Of a stretch of 64,000 bases of DNA, positions 46,227 to 58,400 are shown in pieces (the first letter of the stretch is position 1; every line of letters begins with the position of its first letter). The stretch comes from Parietaria judaica (taxonomy: Eukaryota > Streptophyta > Magnoliopsida > Rosales > Urticaceae): assembly GCA_954871525.1 (NCBI GenBank), contig OX940861.1:8044842-8108841 (forward strand), written 5' to 3'. The position numbers and the translations under genes are program-made. The notes below the pieces were generated by a model. That model had not been told where the DNA came from and ran no database searches. It saw only the letters and a program-made list of their open reading frames with translations.

Positions 46227-46474
46227 AATCTATTAAATGCATAAATGCATAAATTGACATTAAACATACAGATTGATATACAGATTTATATGTAGAGAAA
46301 ATAAAATCAAACTTTATTTATTAAAAAGATCAAAGTCATACGGAATTCAATTCAAACACAAACAATTTAAATAGAAAGAACTCCGAAACTTAACAAACAC
46401 ATAACGATTAAAAACCAAGCAACTAAAATTCAAATGAGACTCAACAAATTGTTTAAACACCGATAATATAATAA

Positions 46475-47438
46475 TTAAACTCCAACATGAGTAAGGAAAT
46501 GCAAAGTCAACTCATCCGGAATTTGCAAAAATGCAATGCGCAAGTCCTTTGACTTCACAAGCTCCATCATAAATCCACTGTATCGTGGGCCAGTGACATT
46601 CTCCTGATGTTTATTGAGTTTGTCGACACATTCTTTCAGAAGAACTTCATCCCGGGACATCGAATCGGCGTGCGCAGATATCTTCCTTGCTTCTTTCTCT
46701 TCCAAAAATGTAATCAATCGATCACTTGTATAACGCTCAGATTCGGTCTGTGATTCAATGGCATCTTGAAAAGCAGACGACTTTCGCTTCTTTGATGTCG
46801 ATTTTTCAGTCGATTTCTCTGTATTTTTTTTTCCGACCTCAAATACCTCATCAGAAGAATCTCCAATCTCCTCCACATTAGGAAAATCAGTTGTGCCCTT
46901 TTCCTTCGCCCGAGCAGTTGCCGTAGCTTTACTGAAAGCTGCTACATCATTTGGCCCCATCGCCAATGCACCGGTGGCGGACTTGCCGGCAAACATCTCA
47001 CTGAGCTTATCATAATGAGCCAATCCGTGCCTTTTAAACCTTTTAGCATCGGGAACTTTCTGAAAATCAAAGAATATACGTTATATATGAAATTCATAAG
47101 TTAAATGATTAAATTGTTTATAAATAAACTATTACCTGAATGTATGCATCCCAAACATCATCTTCAGCAGAAACTGTATTTTTTTCTTGATCCCATCCAA
47201 ACCCTGTGGCTTCGGTAAGTCCTTGAAATATCTTAGTTGTGTTCTTTAATCTGTGCCACTTTTGTTTCAAACGTTCACACCTATATGCCTTTCCGTGCTC
47301 GGCTATCATTTTTAACTCAATTTTACTCCAATTTCGTTTATCTAAATGAGGCGGTCCCATCCGTCGTTTACTTTCTTCATAACAAAGATCAATGAAAAAT
47401 CTCTCCACTGCCTCGGGCCATTGTGCGGTATCATCCAT
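46475..47438 (-). CDS. Harbinger ORF1, Myb/SANT-like DNA-binding protein
   Basis: Two exons (47438-47136, 47059-46475) give an intact 295-residue frame with a GT-AG intron. PIF/Harbinger elements need this second protein, which binds the transposase and the element ends and carries it to the nucleus. The N-terminal third has the Trp/Phe spacing of a trihelix/Myb domain (FFIDLCYEES, NWSKIELKM, LKQKWHRLKNTTKIFQGL, TGFGWDQE). The middle is Lys/Ser/Thr-rich (EKSTEKSTSKKRKSS, a likely nuclear localisation signal), and the C-terminus is helical. It lies divergent in position but on the same strand as the transposase, upstream of it. No stops or frameshifts are present. Confidence 0.9.
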
Positions 47439-47443
47439 TGTTC

Positions 47444-47578
47444 AAAAAATCAACCTAAACCCATGAACAAATCAACCTTAACCAAACCAAAAAATAAACC
47501 TAAACCCATGAACAAATCAACCTTAACCAAACCAAAAAATCAACCTAAACCCATGAACAAATCAAGCAGAACAACAAC
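47444..47578. repeat. 45-bp tandem repeat, three units
   Basis: Units starting AAAAAATCAACCTAAACCC at 47444, 47489 and 47534 lie just upstream of the Harbinger ORF1 start, so in its leader or promoter. Confidence 0.93.
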
Positions 47579-48896
47579 AAACCAAAAAATCCAAACTTCA
47601 ATCTTAGTTATCAAACTAGCAAACACCAACCAGATCTGTATTTCACTTTTTCTCCATCAAAATTTTCTAAATCTGAGCTCAATCCCAAGGGTTTGAGAGC
47701 GTACCTAAATCTCAGCTCAAGGCGACGACTCCTAGGGATCAAGAGATAAGTCGTTGCTCGGCGGAGGAGGAGGGCGGCACAGCTCGGCGAGAAGGACGTC
47801 GTTACTCGGTGCAGGACGGCGGCGGAGCTCGGCTAGAGAAGAGGCGAGGTCGAGGGCGAGAGAGAACGACGAATTAGGGCAGAAAGATGAGTGAAAAAAA
47901 TAGAAAAGAGGTAAAAAGCTTAACTCACTTTTGTGAAAGGTCGGTGAGAAAAAAGAGGATATAACTTAAATTACTTTCATTTAAAACACTTACCAAACAA
48001 TACATTCTTTATTTGCTTTTCACTGTATCAGATAAAAAAGCCAAAAAGTCTTTTCAAATCATATACCAAACACAGCCTAAGCTTTGGGGTGGTTGGCATT
48101 TGACTTGGGAGGTGGGTATATTTGAATAAGTTTTCAAAAATAGAGTCATATTGGTTCATTTTCACAATTATGAGGGGTGGTTTCAACCCCACCCACCTTG
48201 TTCATATATCCGCCACTGCGCCTCGGGACGAGTTAAACAGACTTTCTTGTTCGGATCTAGTCCCTGAGAAGAAACAAAACCCGGACGTAAACAATGACGA
48301 CTAATCAGAATACAAACGAAATTGAAAGAAGAATAACGAGAAAGAAACTCACTGATGGAAACGTCCCACGATGTGTGGACCCTATCAAAAGATTCTCCGA
48401 AGGTCTCCCGGTCAACTTGTACGAAGAGAAACGTGTCGAACCAGTCAACCTCGCGATCAGGAAAATCTTCAACTATCTTCGTCTTGAAACAGTGAGAAAG
48501 AGAGTAACGACCTTCGTTATGACTGCTTTTCTTCACTGAAAAGATGGAGAATAGATCCGAATCAGTAAGAGAAATTTTCGCCTCCAACGCGAGGGTCAAA
48601 GTTCCGACTAAAATCCTGAACGAATTAGGAAAAATCTGGGCTAAACTGATCCCGATGAGTCCAAGATACTCCAGCAGAACCCGAGGGAGAGGGAGTCGCA
48701 AATGGCACCGCCGAAAGAAAACTTCGAAAAGGCACAAGAAACCCTCTAATGAGTATCCGCCCTATCATCAGAGGAACGGATCAAAACCTCGACAGAAGAA
48801 GGCAGAAGTCCCTCGAACTTTAAAGCCTCCACGTCAGTAACCCGGGAAGCAGGAAACTTCTCCACTGCCGACGACTTCTTCTCGGCCATTTGCCAG

Positions 48897-49150
48897 GAAA
48901 AAAACATTAGTTTTAGTTGTACATGTGAAAAAATCAATATTAATGGAGACACATGAGATAAAATCAATCAAAAGTGATAATTTAATGACCTTGGGTAGTT
49001 GGGTACTTAAAAAAAACCGCAATTACACATTTGGGAAACATGCACACTATTTTAAAAATATTTGTGTACTTTTGCCGCAATTATCCAAATATTAATAACA
49101 ATAATAAATGTGACACTGGTCCAGTCTTGCATTAATGCAAAAACCACTGT
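48897..49150. repeat. Second copy of sequence at 40081-40880
   Basis: Shares AGTTTTAGTTGTACA, GTGACACTGGTCCAGT and most of the sequence between with 40081-40190 and 40741-40880, in the same orientation, including host flank beyond the Mutator-like end. This copy lacks the LINE fragment and is cut on its left by the element-derived gene. The two copies bracket the IQM gene. Confidence 0.85.
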
Positions 49151-49156
49151 CACACA

Positions 49157-49166
49157 TCTATATCTA

Positions 49167-49211
<45 letters not shown>

Positions 49212-49285
49212 ATAGTTTTTTTTAAGATGACTTGGCACAAATACAATATTTCAAGAAGAGATTGAAGAATTCTATTATTCTTTAA
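49157..49285 (+). mobile_element. Helitron 5' end fragment
   Basis: Starts TCTATATCTATATTTATATA after an A, continues as (TA)n and then TATATAAAATGATAGTTTT, the same word order as the other Helitron 5' ends in this window. It is broken at about 49285 by the opposite-facing Helitron end. Confidence 0.5.
49166..49207. repeat. (TA)n microsatellite
   Basis: About 20 TA repeats inside the Helitron 5' end. Confidence 0.9.
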
Positions 49286-49313
49286 CTAGTGGATTTACCG
49301 CGCGTTGCGCGGT
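49286..49313 (-). mobile_element. Helitron 3' terminus (CTAG plus hairpin)
   Basis: On the minus strand a GC hairpin (ACCGCGC / GCGCGGT, 49297-49313) is followed by a short spacer and CTAG (49289-49286), then T. This is the standard Helitron 3' end. The matching 5' end would lie to the right but was not located with confidence. Confidence 0.65.
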
Positions 49314-49917
49314 TGCGAAAATTCTATGAATATAAAATTGTCTTAAATTTCAAATTACGATATGTTATTTTCGGCATAGTAAGAAAGACATAAAAATTAT
49401 TCGGATGTTTTTTTAATGACGATGTTTTATAAGGCAATTCTTTGAAGAAATATAAATAAATAATATTGGATAAAGGTTTGTAAAAAAGTTTGATTTTGAA
49501 TATTTTTTCTAAAATTTCTATTTCCTAACTCTTAAGATTCTTGGTCGCTTTTTTTTTGTTGTTGTTGAACTATCTTTTGAAAAATATAAGTCTAAGCAAT
49601 AGTACAAACTCCGTGTAACCTAAACACATTTAAGCAAACTTAAACGAATTATATAAAAAATAGGTTTTTCTCTTTAGAGGTAATCCCGAATAATTGTATT
49701 TGAGAATAGCTTTTTCTTGTATTTAAAGTGTAAGCCTATAGTCAATCTATAACCAAATAAATGATAACAATGAACTCAATCCCGATTTGCAAGGGTCCTC
49801 TATACATATATTTATGAAATAATTATTTTATGAAGTAATTCATTTATTCGTTGCACTACTAATATATACATTCTAAAATAAAAATCTGTGAAAAATATAC
49901 TGTTTGTTCTCAAATAT

Positions 49918-50735
49918 CAGATTTTTTTTGTAACTTCATTGTGCCATTTAAGATTTTTTTCTTCTTCTTCTTCTAATCTCTAATCTATAAGAAAAAGGTT
50001 AAAAAGAATTTCTGTTATTTAAGAAGTAAAAAAAAGCTCACAAATTTATTTATCCTTTACATTTCATTTTTTTTTACTGTATATATCCCAAGATTGTACA
50101 CCTTTTATTTATTTATCTATATATATTTATATATATTTGGCTTTAGAAAAAGCCAACGTTGATTAGGATTAAATATTGCTCATTACTAAAGCAATGTTTA
50201 TTAGTGATCATTATATATCAAGGATGAAAGCAAACGAAGAGACATAAGAAAATAAAAAAAACGTTTAATAATTTATGTTGAAATTAAGGAGTAAATACAC
50301 AAGCATATGAAAATAAAACGTACATATGATCATTAATGAAGAATTAGCACAATATGTTATTTTAATATAAAAAAAAAGTAAGCTGATAAGGTTGGGGAAT
50401 CCCTTTTAAGCTTTAGTAATGAGCATTTATCTTTCATAGCAACCTATTAATAAATGGTATATTTTTCATAAAAATAAATCTAAATTATGAGTAATGAGAA
50501 AATCAGAATTTTTTTGTAACTTCATAGTGCAAGCGTAAGCTATTTTTTTTTCTTCTTCTAATCTATAGACAAATTATGATATAAAGAATTTCTGTTATTT
50601 AAGAAAGAAAAAAAGCTCACAAATTTATTTATTCTTTACATGTCATTGTTTTATTTATTTTTTACTGTATATATCCCAACATTGTACACGTTTTATTTAT
50701 CTAACTATATATAACTTTTTTTACTCTAGAAAAAA
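49918..50735. repeat. Direct duplication, two copies about 580 bp apart
   Basis: 49918-50160 and 50505-50735 share AAAGAATTTCTGTTATTTAAG, GCTCACAAATTTATTTAT and TACTGTATATATCCCAA with small differences. Confidence 0.8.
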
Positions 50736-53639
50736 TCAACTGTAACAAAGGATTGAGTATTTTGATTTTAACCTTTTTTTTTTACTGATCAAACACGATA
50801 TTGCTTGTTTAATTTTATGATAAAGCGTTATAAATTTCGACGGATACTTTTGGTAAACTTATATTACAAATTTACTATTAAATAGGGTGTTATAATCGAA
50901 AAACATAAATTACTTTGACTATTAATGTAGGATGTTATAATTAAAAAAATATAAATTATTTATATTGAGTATTATTTGTGCGTAATGTTGGATTTGTTTT
51001 TTGTTTTTTTATTATTATTATTAAATATGATTAGATACACTGATACACCACAACATCTGCAACAAATTCTACTTGACTTTTACTAATCGTCAGTGTGAAA
51101 TAATATACCTTATTTTAAATCAATCATAAGTTTACTTGAAATCACCGAAAGCCGAAAGCCACAGAGTGAATAATTTTTAGCATAATATGTATAGTTGAGT
51201 CTTCGGTGAGGCGGTGAGGACGGCTAATTAGCTAACATGCGGATTACTATCATATTAACCCTCGCTATCTCTATGTCGTATAAAAAAAATTGTATGTTCA
51301 CTCTGAGTGCAAAGCTGGTTTCCACTATATTTTTTAAAACTGCTTAGTGCAAAATTGACACACTTCATAGTCATCTTGCTACATACCAAAAAAAATTGTC
51401 ATTATAAGTATAAAAAGAAAAGTAAATAAAAATAGAAGTAATTTATACATATACTTCACAACGCTGCTATTTACTTATACTCTATAAACTGAAAAATTAA
51501 CTGAGTGAATAGATACAACAAATAAATAGTAACACTCGGGCACAACAAATAAATAACTGAGTGAAAAATTAACTAACGTGTGAAAACAAAACTAACATCC
51601 ATTAAAACAAATATACTACATTTAATTAAAACTAACGGCCAGAACTCAAAGCAACTGCTGCACACATTGAGCCAAAAAGTTTCTCTGCCGAGATAATAGC
51701 CCGTGATTTATCTCCGTACGTGACTAAAAAAGATACTGAACAAACATGAATGATATTACCTGCAAAGTAACATGGTTTACTTAGTAACCTTATATAAGAG
51801 TTAAATGTAGTACATCAAATGCAGATTAAATTGTTGCTCGATATTACGACGGAGAGAAAGAGATAAAGAGAGCGACAAAGAGAGATTATGCAGCACTCCT
51901 GAGAGAGAAAGAGAGAGAGGGCGACATAATGACCTGCAACGAAGAAAATAAAAACCGAGTGTCAGAGTTTGAGCAAGATAGAGCAGTACATTTAAAAATT
52001 CCTCGTGTGACCTCACGATGTTGTGACTCGGACAGAGAGCGAAACTGAGAGTTACAGCGATATACAGATCGAGAGTGTGAGAGAGCGACGTCGTGACAGA
52101 GAAAGATAGCTAATGATGATAGAGACAAATTGCAACAGAGAGGAAGAACGACAGTGCATGTTAAATAAGTAAGAGAAGAACATTGAACAAAGAGATGATA
52201 TACTTTCTGAAGATGCTCGATGGTGATGTTATTTGGAGAAGTCGGAAAGCCGTCATCGGAGAGACGAATCACTTTTCATAACCACAGTAATAATAAAAAA
52301 AACAACGTTTAAAACAAAAATAAAGCAGAACAATACAATACAAATGATATTTGTGATTGCGCCACGATTAAGGTATCGAACCTTAACGGCGCTATCGAGA
52401 AGCTGCCATTCTAAAGATGAATTTCTTATTGCCACCGTAATAGTACGGTGAAGAAATGAAAATGAAAAAAAGAATGCATACTAAAATTGGATCTATGTGT
52501 TTGTGCTACTTATACATATATAAGTAGTTGTCGATAATTATAAAAAATTGATGTGAGAACTTTTTGTATTCCAATCATACAATCTCCATCATATATCGCT
52601 ACTGCTTTTAGGAAACTTATTGTTGTGAGAGTTTGATATAGTCGGTGAGAGTTTGATATCCTTTATTGTACGTTTTTTAATATTTTTTAAGTAAAAATCA
52701 TAATATAATATTATATATTTTTCATTTTTTTTTGGTTAATTTTTTTCACATTCTTTTTTATTATCAGTGGCTTTATGGTGATGGATTCAATTTTCATGGC
52801 ATTACGATCTACAATTGGTGAGAGTTTGATATCCTGTATCATATATAAGTGGTGACAGCTCGATATCTTTTACCCTACGATCTTTTATATTAATTTTTTA
52901 TATTGAGAACAAAGGAATTTTCATATCCTAATTTAAATATTTCAATTTTTTAATTTAATCTATTTAATGTCTAGATCAATTGTTTGTTACAAATTATATA
53001 TACATTAATTTTATGAACTTGGAGAATTATGAACGTTAAAAAAAATCATAGAATTGTCTCTGATCATAGCATTGTTTTATATTCTTTTTATTTTTTATTT
53101 TTTAATATGTTAGAGAAATTATCAGGTTTACATAAAAGAAAATAATATATATATGTTATATATTCTCACCCAATATTTTGTCGCATGATTTTGACATGTA
53201 CAACTTTTCTTTACAAATTTTAAATATAGATATACACATGTCTTACACATATATACCTTTTTTTTTTTGTAAAAAAATAAAATAAATCAGTTTTAGACTT
53301 TTCAAATATTCAACAATAGACTTTAAATTTTTAATATGTAATTTTTTTTCATTTATAAATTAATTCATGTAATTATTTGCACATTTATTATTTGTCGTTA
53401 CATAATTTATTTTCGCTTTTGTAACATAAAGCTCATATGTTGTGGTTTAGAACAAAGTAACTTCTCAACTTCTATCTGTAATGAGTTTTAATTATAGTTA
53501 AATTATATATTATTTTTGAAAAATAAATTCATTATATTTGACAACAACTTCTATCTCTTAATAGCTAAAGTGAGTATAAAGAGTTACAGACTACAAAAAT
53601 TCTATTGTGGGTAGAAGGTTCCATTTTTACCCACTCCAA

Positions 53640-53880
53640 TGGCAACGAATGTACCTATCAATGTTCGATGACACTTATTTCATGGTTTTAGGTATTTTTC
53701 CGCCGTATGTTATTAAAGATCGACCAACATACCGATGACATGTTGACAACACCTCTTTTATGTTTCCAGATATTTCTTTGTCATATGTTGTTAAAGATCG
53801 ATGAAGGTATCAATGTTCGACAACATCTTTTTTTTTATGTTTTCAAGTATTTGTTTGTCGTATATTGTTCATAGATCTTT
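53640..53880. repeat. Degenerate tandem repeat
   Basis: Words such as ATCAATGTTCGA(T/C)GACA, TTTTATGTTTTC and GTATGTTATTAAAGATCGA recur every 80-100 bp with much divergence. Confidence 0.55.
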
Positions 53881-54812
53881 ATTGGTATTATCCACTTAAG
53901 AGTCTCAAGCACACCGCATTCTCACGGGACAGACCATTGAGAGGTACCCATTATCTATTCGAAATGGCGAGATCAATTTTTTTCAAAGAGTGTCGCGCAA
54001 TGAGATACAACACCTTTATATGTATGCTTCATTTGAACATTTTTTTTTTATATTTTAAATAATCATATGTTGTTCTCCATCTATACAAATTAAGGCCACG
54101 GTATTTTTTGGATATTTTTTATTTTATTTTGTAAATAATCATTGGTTGTTCTCCGTTAATACATTAACGTGAGTGACACACTTGAGTTTTGATTTGAATT
54201 CTTCAATTATCAATTTATGTGCTTAATAACAAAGTTCAAAAAACTGAATTTACAATCCTATTGTGTGGAGTTGATAATGTCGGAGAGAGATAATCATAAA
54301 AAGATATTCCTAGAAACACGGTTAAGTTAGTAAGGTTTTTAGATGGATTCAGTGTATGTTGCAACTTTTTTTTTTTTCTTTCATGATTTATATTTTTAAT
54401 AAAAAGATTATCATGTTAATGTATCATTCAATTACCTATTACGTACCATTATTGTCTTTATGCATGAGGGATGTAGAAGTTTTACACGTTAGTCAATTAG
54501 TGAAAAATTAAAAATTAATATTGCTTCATGCACGAGGGAAGTAGAAGTTTAATTAAAATATTACATGTATCTACAATAAAAAAAAAAATCTTATAATCGG
54601 TCATAATAATACTACGTATTCTGTTTAGTTATATTTATTTAACTTTTTCAATATGTTCAAAACAAAAATGAAAAGCTTACAACAAATACAATTCATTTTG
54701 AAAAATATATAATTTTTAAAATTATATGAAGATGGTGCTTTTTTTTCCCTGAAATTTTAAATTTTGGCACGTTCTTTTCTATATCTTTCATTATTTAGAT
54801 GTTAAGAATGTA

Positions 54813-55277
54813 TCCTATAATAAAGAAGGAAGTTTGTTATGTATATAAAATGACAGTTTTTGATGTTTGATCTGGCAACACAAAGAAACAAAGATTTGAA
54901 GATGCTCTTTTTTCAGATTTCTAATTTTTTTAATATAAATATTAATTTTAGAAGCTTAGTGTCGATGAGTATCTATATAATTGTATGTTATAATTAACGA
55001 CCTTTGATATAGCTAACGATGATTTACAGTAATTATCACTTTAAATAAGGATATGTGGCAGAAGTTGTTTATAGCACAACGGTTGACAGTGAACGGGTGG
55101 TACCATGACTCTTCATTTTCATTCTAATAAATTATAATACAGAATACTAACCCAGCGTTCAGACTTCAGCCCTCTTCACTTTGCTCAATCTCCTTTTTTG
55201 TCATGCAATATTGGACGTCTCTGTGTTGTGGCAAGGACTGAACGGCGAAGCGCGAACACGCAAATCTGTTTCATGTC
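54813..55277 (+). mobile_element. Possible Helitron 5' end
   Basis: Starts TCCTATAATAAAGAAGGAAG after an A and continues GTATATAAAATGACAGTTTT, matching the other Helitron starts. The 3' end was not found; the copia element begins shortly downstream and may interrupt it. Confidence 0.4.
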
Positions 55278-55282
55278 ATTCT

Positions 55283-55461
55283 TGAAAGAGGATGAATCCC
55301 TGTCGTATTACGTGATTGAACAATACAATATATGCAGTCTCACAACCAGCTATACAAGCATAAATCATGGCTGGAGTTATGGTACCAAATCATAGCAAAT
55401 AATATCTAATTATATACAAAATCAGTAAAAGATTACTGTATATATTTTTATATATTCTATC
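55283..55461 (-). repeat. Copia 3' LTR (179 bp)
   Basis: Minus-strand TGATAGAATATAT at its start and CTCTTTCA at its end. The first 140 or so positions (from 55283) are almost identical to 59813-59953, differing for instance at GGTACC versus GGCACC. Confidence 0.92.
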
Positions 55462-55463
55462 AC

Positions 55464-58400
55464 ACCCCCGCAGTCGAAGCGGGAGGTTTGCGGACGCAGA
55501 GACTGTCCCGAAAATCTTCAAAGAGAACCATCGGGACACCTTTGGTGAAGATATCGGCGATTTGATGACGCGACGGCACGTGTAAGACACGTACTTCTCC
55601 ACGAGCAACCTTTTCGCGGACAAAGTGAATGTCCATCTCAATGTGTTTAGTGCGTTGATGTTGGACGGGATTTCCGGAGAGATATATCGCACTAACATTG
55701 TCACAGTAAACGAGCGTAGCCTTTTGTATAGGACAATGAAGTTCGAGAAGAAGATTTCGCAGCCAACATGATTCAGAAACTACATTAGTAACACCTCTGT
55801 ATTCGGCTTCCGCACTTGACTTAGAGACAGTAGCTTGTCGTTTAGAAGACCAAGAAAGAAGATTATCGCCAAGAAAGACGCAATAACCTGAAGTGGAACG
55901 TCGAGTATCGGGACAACCACCCCAATCAGCATCTGTATAAGAGATCAAGGCGGAAGTAGAAGATGGGTAAAGATGCAAGCCGTGCTCTAGAGTGCCTTTT
56001 ATATAGCGGAGAATGCGTTTGAGCGCAAGCATGTGTTCCTCCATGGGGTTATGCATGAATAAACAAATTTGTTGTACCGCATAAGAAATGTCAGGCCTCG
56101 TGAAAGTGAGATACTGTAGAGCTCCCGCAAGGCTACGATAATGAGAGGGGTCATCATATGGTGAGCAAGAGGAAGCACTGAGTTTCGCTTTTGTATCAAC
56201 TGGTGTGGGAGAAGGTTTACACGATGACATGCCAGCACGTTCTATAATTTCTTCTGCATATTTTCTCTGAGATAAAAAGAGACCATCACTATGACATGTA
56301 ACACTTATTCCCAAAAAATAGCTTAGTGGCCCCCAAGTCCTTCATAGAAAATTATGAGCTGAGAAGAGTCATAATAGACTTCCGAAGAGCATCAGAGGAA
56401 GTAGTTAAGATAATGTCATCCACATATAAAAGGATATATGCCATATTATTCCCGTGACGATAGATGAATAATGAATGATCAGACATGCTGTGAGAGAAGC
56501 CAATAGTGGACATATAATCTGCAAATCGTTTGTACCAAGCTCTAGGAGCTTGTTTGAGCCCATATAACGATTTTCGCAACAAACAAACGTATTCGGGATG
56601 TGTTCGGTCTCTAAAACCCATGGGTTGATGCATGTATACGGTTTCCTTCAAGTCGCCATGTAGAAAAACGTTTTTAACGTCAAGTTGATGAATAGGCCAT
56701 TTTTTAGAAATAGCCAAACTTAGCACGGTGCGAATGGTAGCCGGTTTGACCACCGGACTAAAAGTGTCGCCACAGTCCACGCCAACCTGTTGAGTTTTTC
56801 CATCACCAACAAGACGAGCTTTATACCGCTCAAAAGAACCATCAGATTTTACTTTATGGCGAAAAATCCACAAGGACCGAATAACGTTAACATCACGAGG
56901 ATGAGGTACCAAATCTCAAGTCTTATTTTTAATAAGAGCATTATATTCATCATCCATAGCCATTTTCCAATTCGGGTCATTAAGTGCATACACGAGATTA
57001 CGAGGGAGAGGTGAGATAGTAACATGAGTATGCAAACCGTACTTGGGATTCGGTTTAAAAATTCCATGTTGACTACGAATGACCATGCGTGGGTTTGGAA
57101 TTGGAGAGGGCTGGATTATGTTTGGGCTTGATGTGTGTTGTCCACAGGGAGATGGAAAAATAAGTGGTGTGCTTTCAAGAATAGGTGGCTGGGCAGTGAC
57201 ATTTTGAAGAGGAGGAGATTGAGGCATAGGTTGGTTAGGCTCGATGATATTGGCATCAATCTGAGAGTGTATTTGATGAGCCAAATAAGGAAGAACACTT
57301 CTATCAAGGAAATCATATGTAGTAGGTGAAGGAAAATGCAATTTTGCAAATGGAAAGGTTGCTTCGTCAAAGATTACGTGACGACTAATGATGATTTTAT
57401 TAGAAGACAAATCGTAACATTTATAACCACGATGATTAGAAGGATATCCCATAAACACACATGGAGTAGAACGAGCTTGAAGCTTATGTATGGTTGTAGA
57501 AGGGAAAATAGGATAGCATAGGCACCCGAACACTCGAAGATGAGAGTAAGAAGGATCTCTTAAGTTCAAAATTTGGAGAGGGGTTGATGGGCTAATTGTT
57601 TACTCATAAGTATGTTAAGAATATATGTGGCCATTTGAATAGCATGATGCCAAAAATTTGGAGGTAAAGAAGCATGAGCAAGAAGGGTACGAATGATATT
57701 ATTAATAGTTCGTATTTTTCTTTCGGCTTTACCATTTTGTGAGGAGGTATGAGGACAAGAAAGGCGGAAAGACATACCATTAGTTTTGCAAAAATCCCAA
57801 AATTTCCCATTGTCGAATTCTTTCTCATTGTCACATTGAATATTTTTTATTTCGCGTTCAAATTGAGTGCGAATATGAGCTCGAAATGATAAAAAAAAAA
57901 GTGGAAAATACTTGCGACTTGTTGGACAAAGGAAAAGTCCATAAAAAATTAGAGTGATCATCTAATAATAGAATATAATAACGATGACCTGAAGAGCTCA
58001 AAACAGGTGATGTCCAAAGATCACTATGAATAATATCAAAAGGCAACAGAGTAGATGAATTAGAAGCATAAAAAGGAAGTTTAACTTGTTTTCCAAGAGG
58101 ACATGAGTGACAAACATGAGAATTGACAATTTTATTACACTCGGTGAGTTTATTTTGCCTAAGAGACTCTAAAATAGATGCTCCTGGATGACCCAAACGC
58201 TCGTGCCACAAAGAAGGTGCTAAAGCTGCAAAAGTTGATGGTGAGTGTGCTCGATTTAAGGCTGTGTTGGTGGTTATAGAATAAAGCTCGCCTCGACTAT
58301 CACATCTCATTAGTCGCTGCCCCGTCTGAAAATTCTTAACAGAAAAACCATAAGGATCGAATTCAACAGAAACTGAGTTGTCAGTAGTAAATTTTCTAAC

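Larger units (their letters stand above)
44615..48077 (-). mobile_element. PIF/Harbinger DNA transposon
   Basis: 3,463 bp with inverted ends sharing GGCTGTGTTTGGTA and a 3-bp target duplication TAA (44612-44614, 48078-48080), as is standard for PIF/Harbinger. It carries both usual genes on the minus strand: a transposase with two stops and an intact Myb/SANT-like ORF1. Several TGTTTGGTA words lie subterminally on both sides. Confidence 0.94.
44493..48218. mobile_element. hAT-like MITE, itself split by a PIF/Harbinger element
   Basis: Without the inner element it is only about 263 bp (44493-44614 plus 48078-48218). Ends CAAGTGGCGGAACCAGG and, inward from the right, CAGTGGCGGATATATG. The 8-bp target duplication CGCCTCGG is perfect (44485-44492, 48219-48226). 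Confidence 0.9.
44188..48890 (-). pseudogene. Transposon-derived gene (gypsy-type 'Transposase_28'-like), interrupted by nested elements
   Basis: The minus strand opens MAEKKSSAVEKFPASRV at 48890, shifts frame near 48755, continues through FRILVGTLTLALEAK and VDWFDTFLFVQVDRE to KKVCLTRPEA at 48219, and resumes at 44492 with YFLDRFIMCFERF and VYGQYRVNLFWCR before an apparent intron and a tail ending near 44188. The wording resembles the plant 'putative gypsy-type transposon' domain (Pfam PF04195), as I recall it; function is unknown. The hAT MITE at 44493-48218 splits the frame exactly at its 8-bp target duplication, so the reading frame before insertion can be followed across. The frameshift and the insertion make it non-functional. 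Confidence 0.55.
49314..54812. other. Gene-free AT-rich region
   Basis: 5.5 kb without any supported gene. It includes a direct duplication at 49918-50160 and 50505-50735, a GA-rich stretch at 51845-52110 resembling one inside the Helitron at 26.1 kb, repeated GGTGAGAGTTTGATATC words at 52640-52830, and degenerate repeats at 53640-53880. Probably an old Helitron body and other decayed elements. Confidence 0.5.

Noticed and set aside
51801..52451. Several frames of 60-128 codons
   Set aside because: GA/CT-rich low-complexity translations on both strands without a domain.
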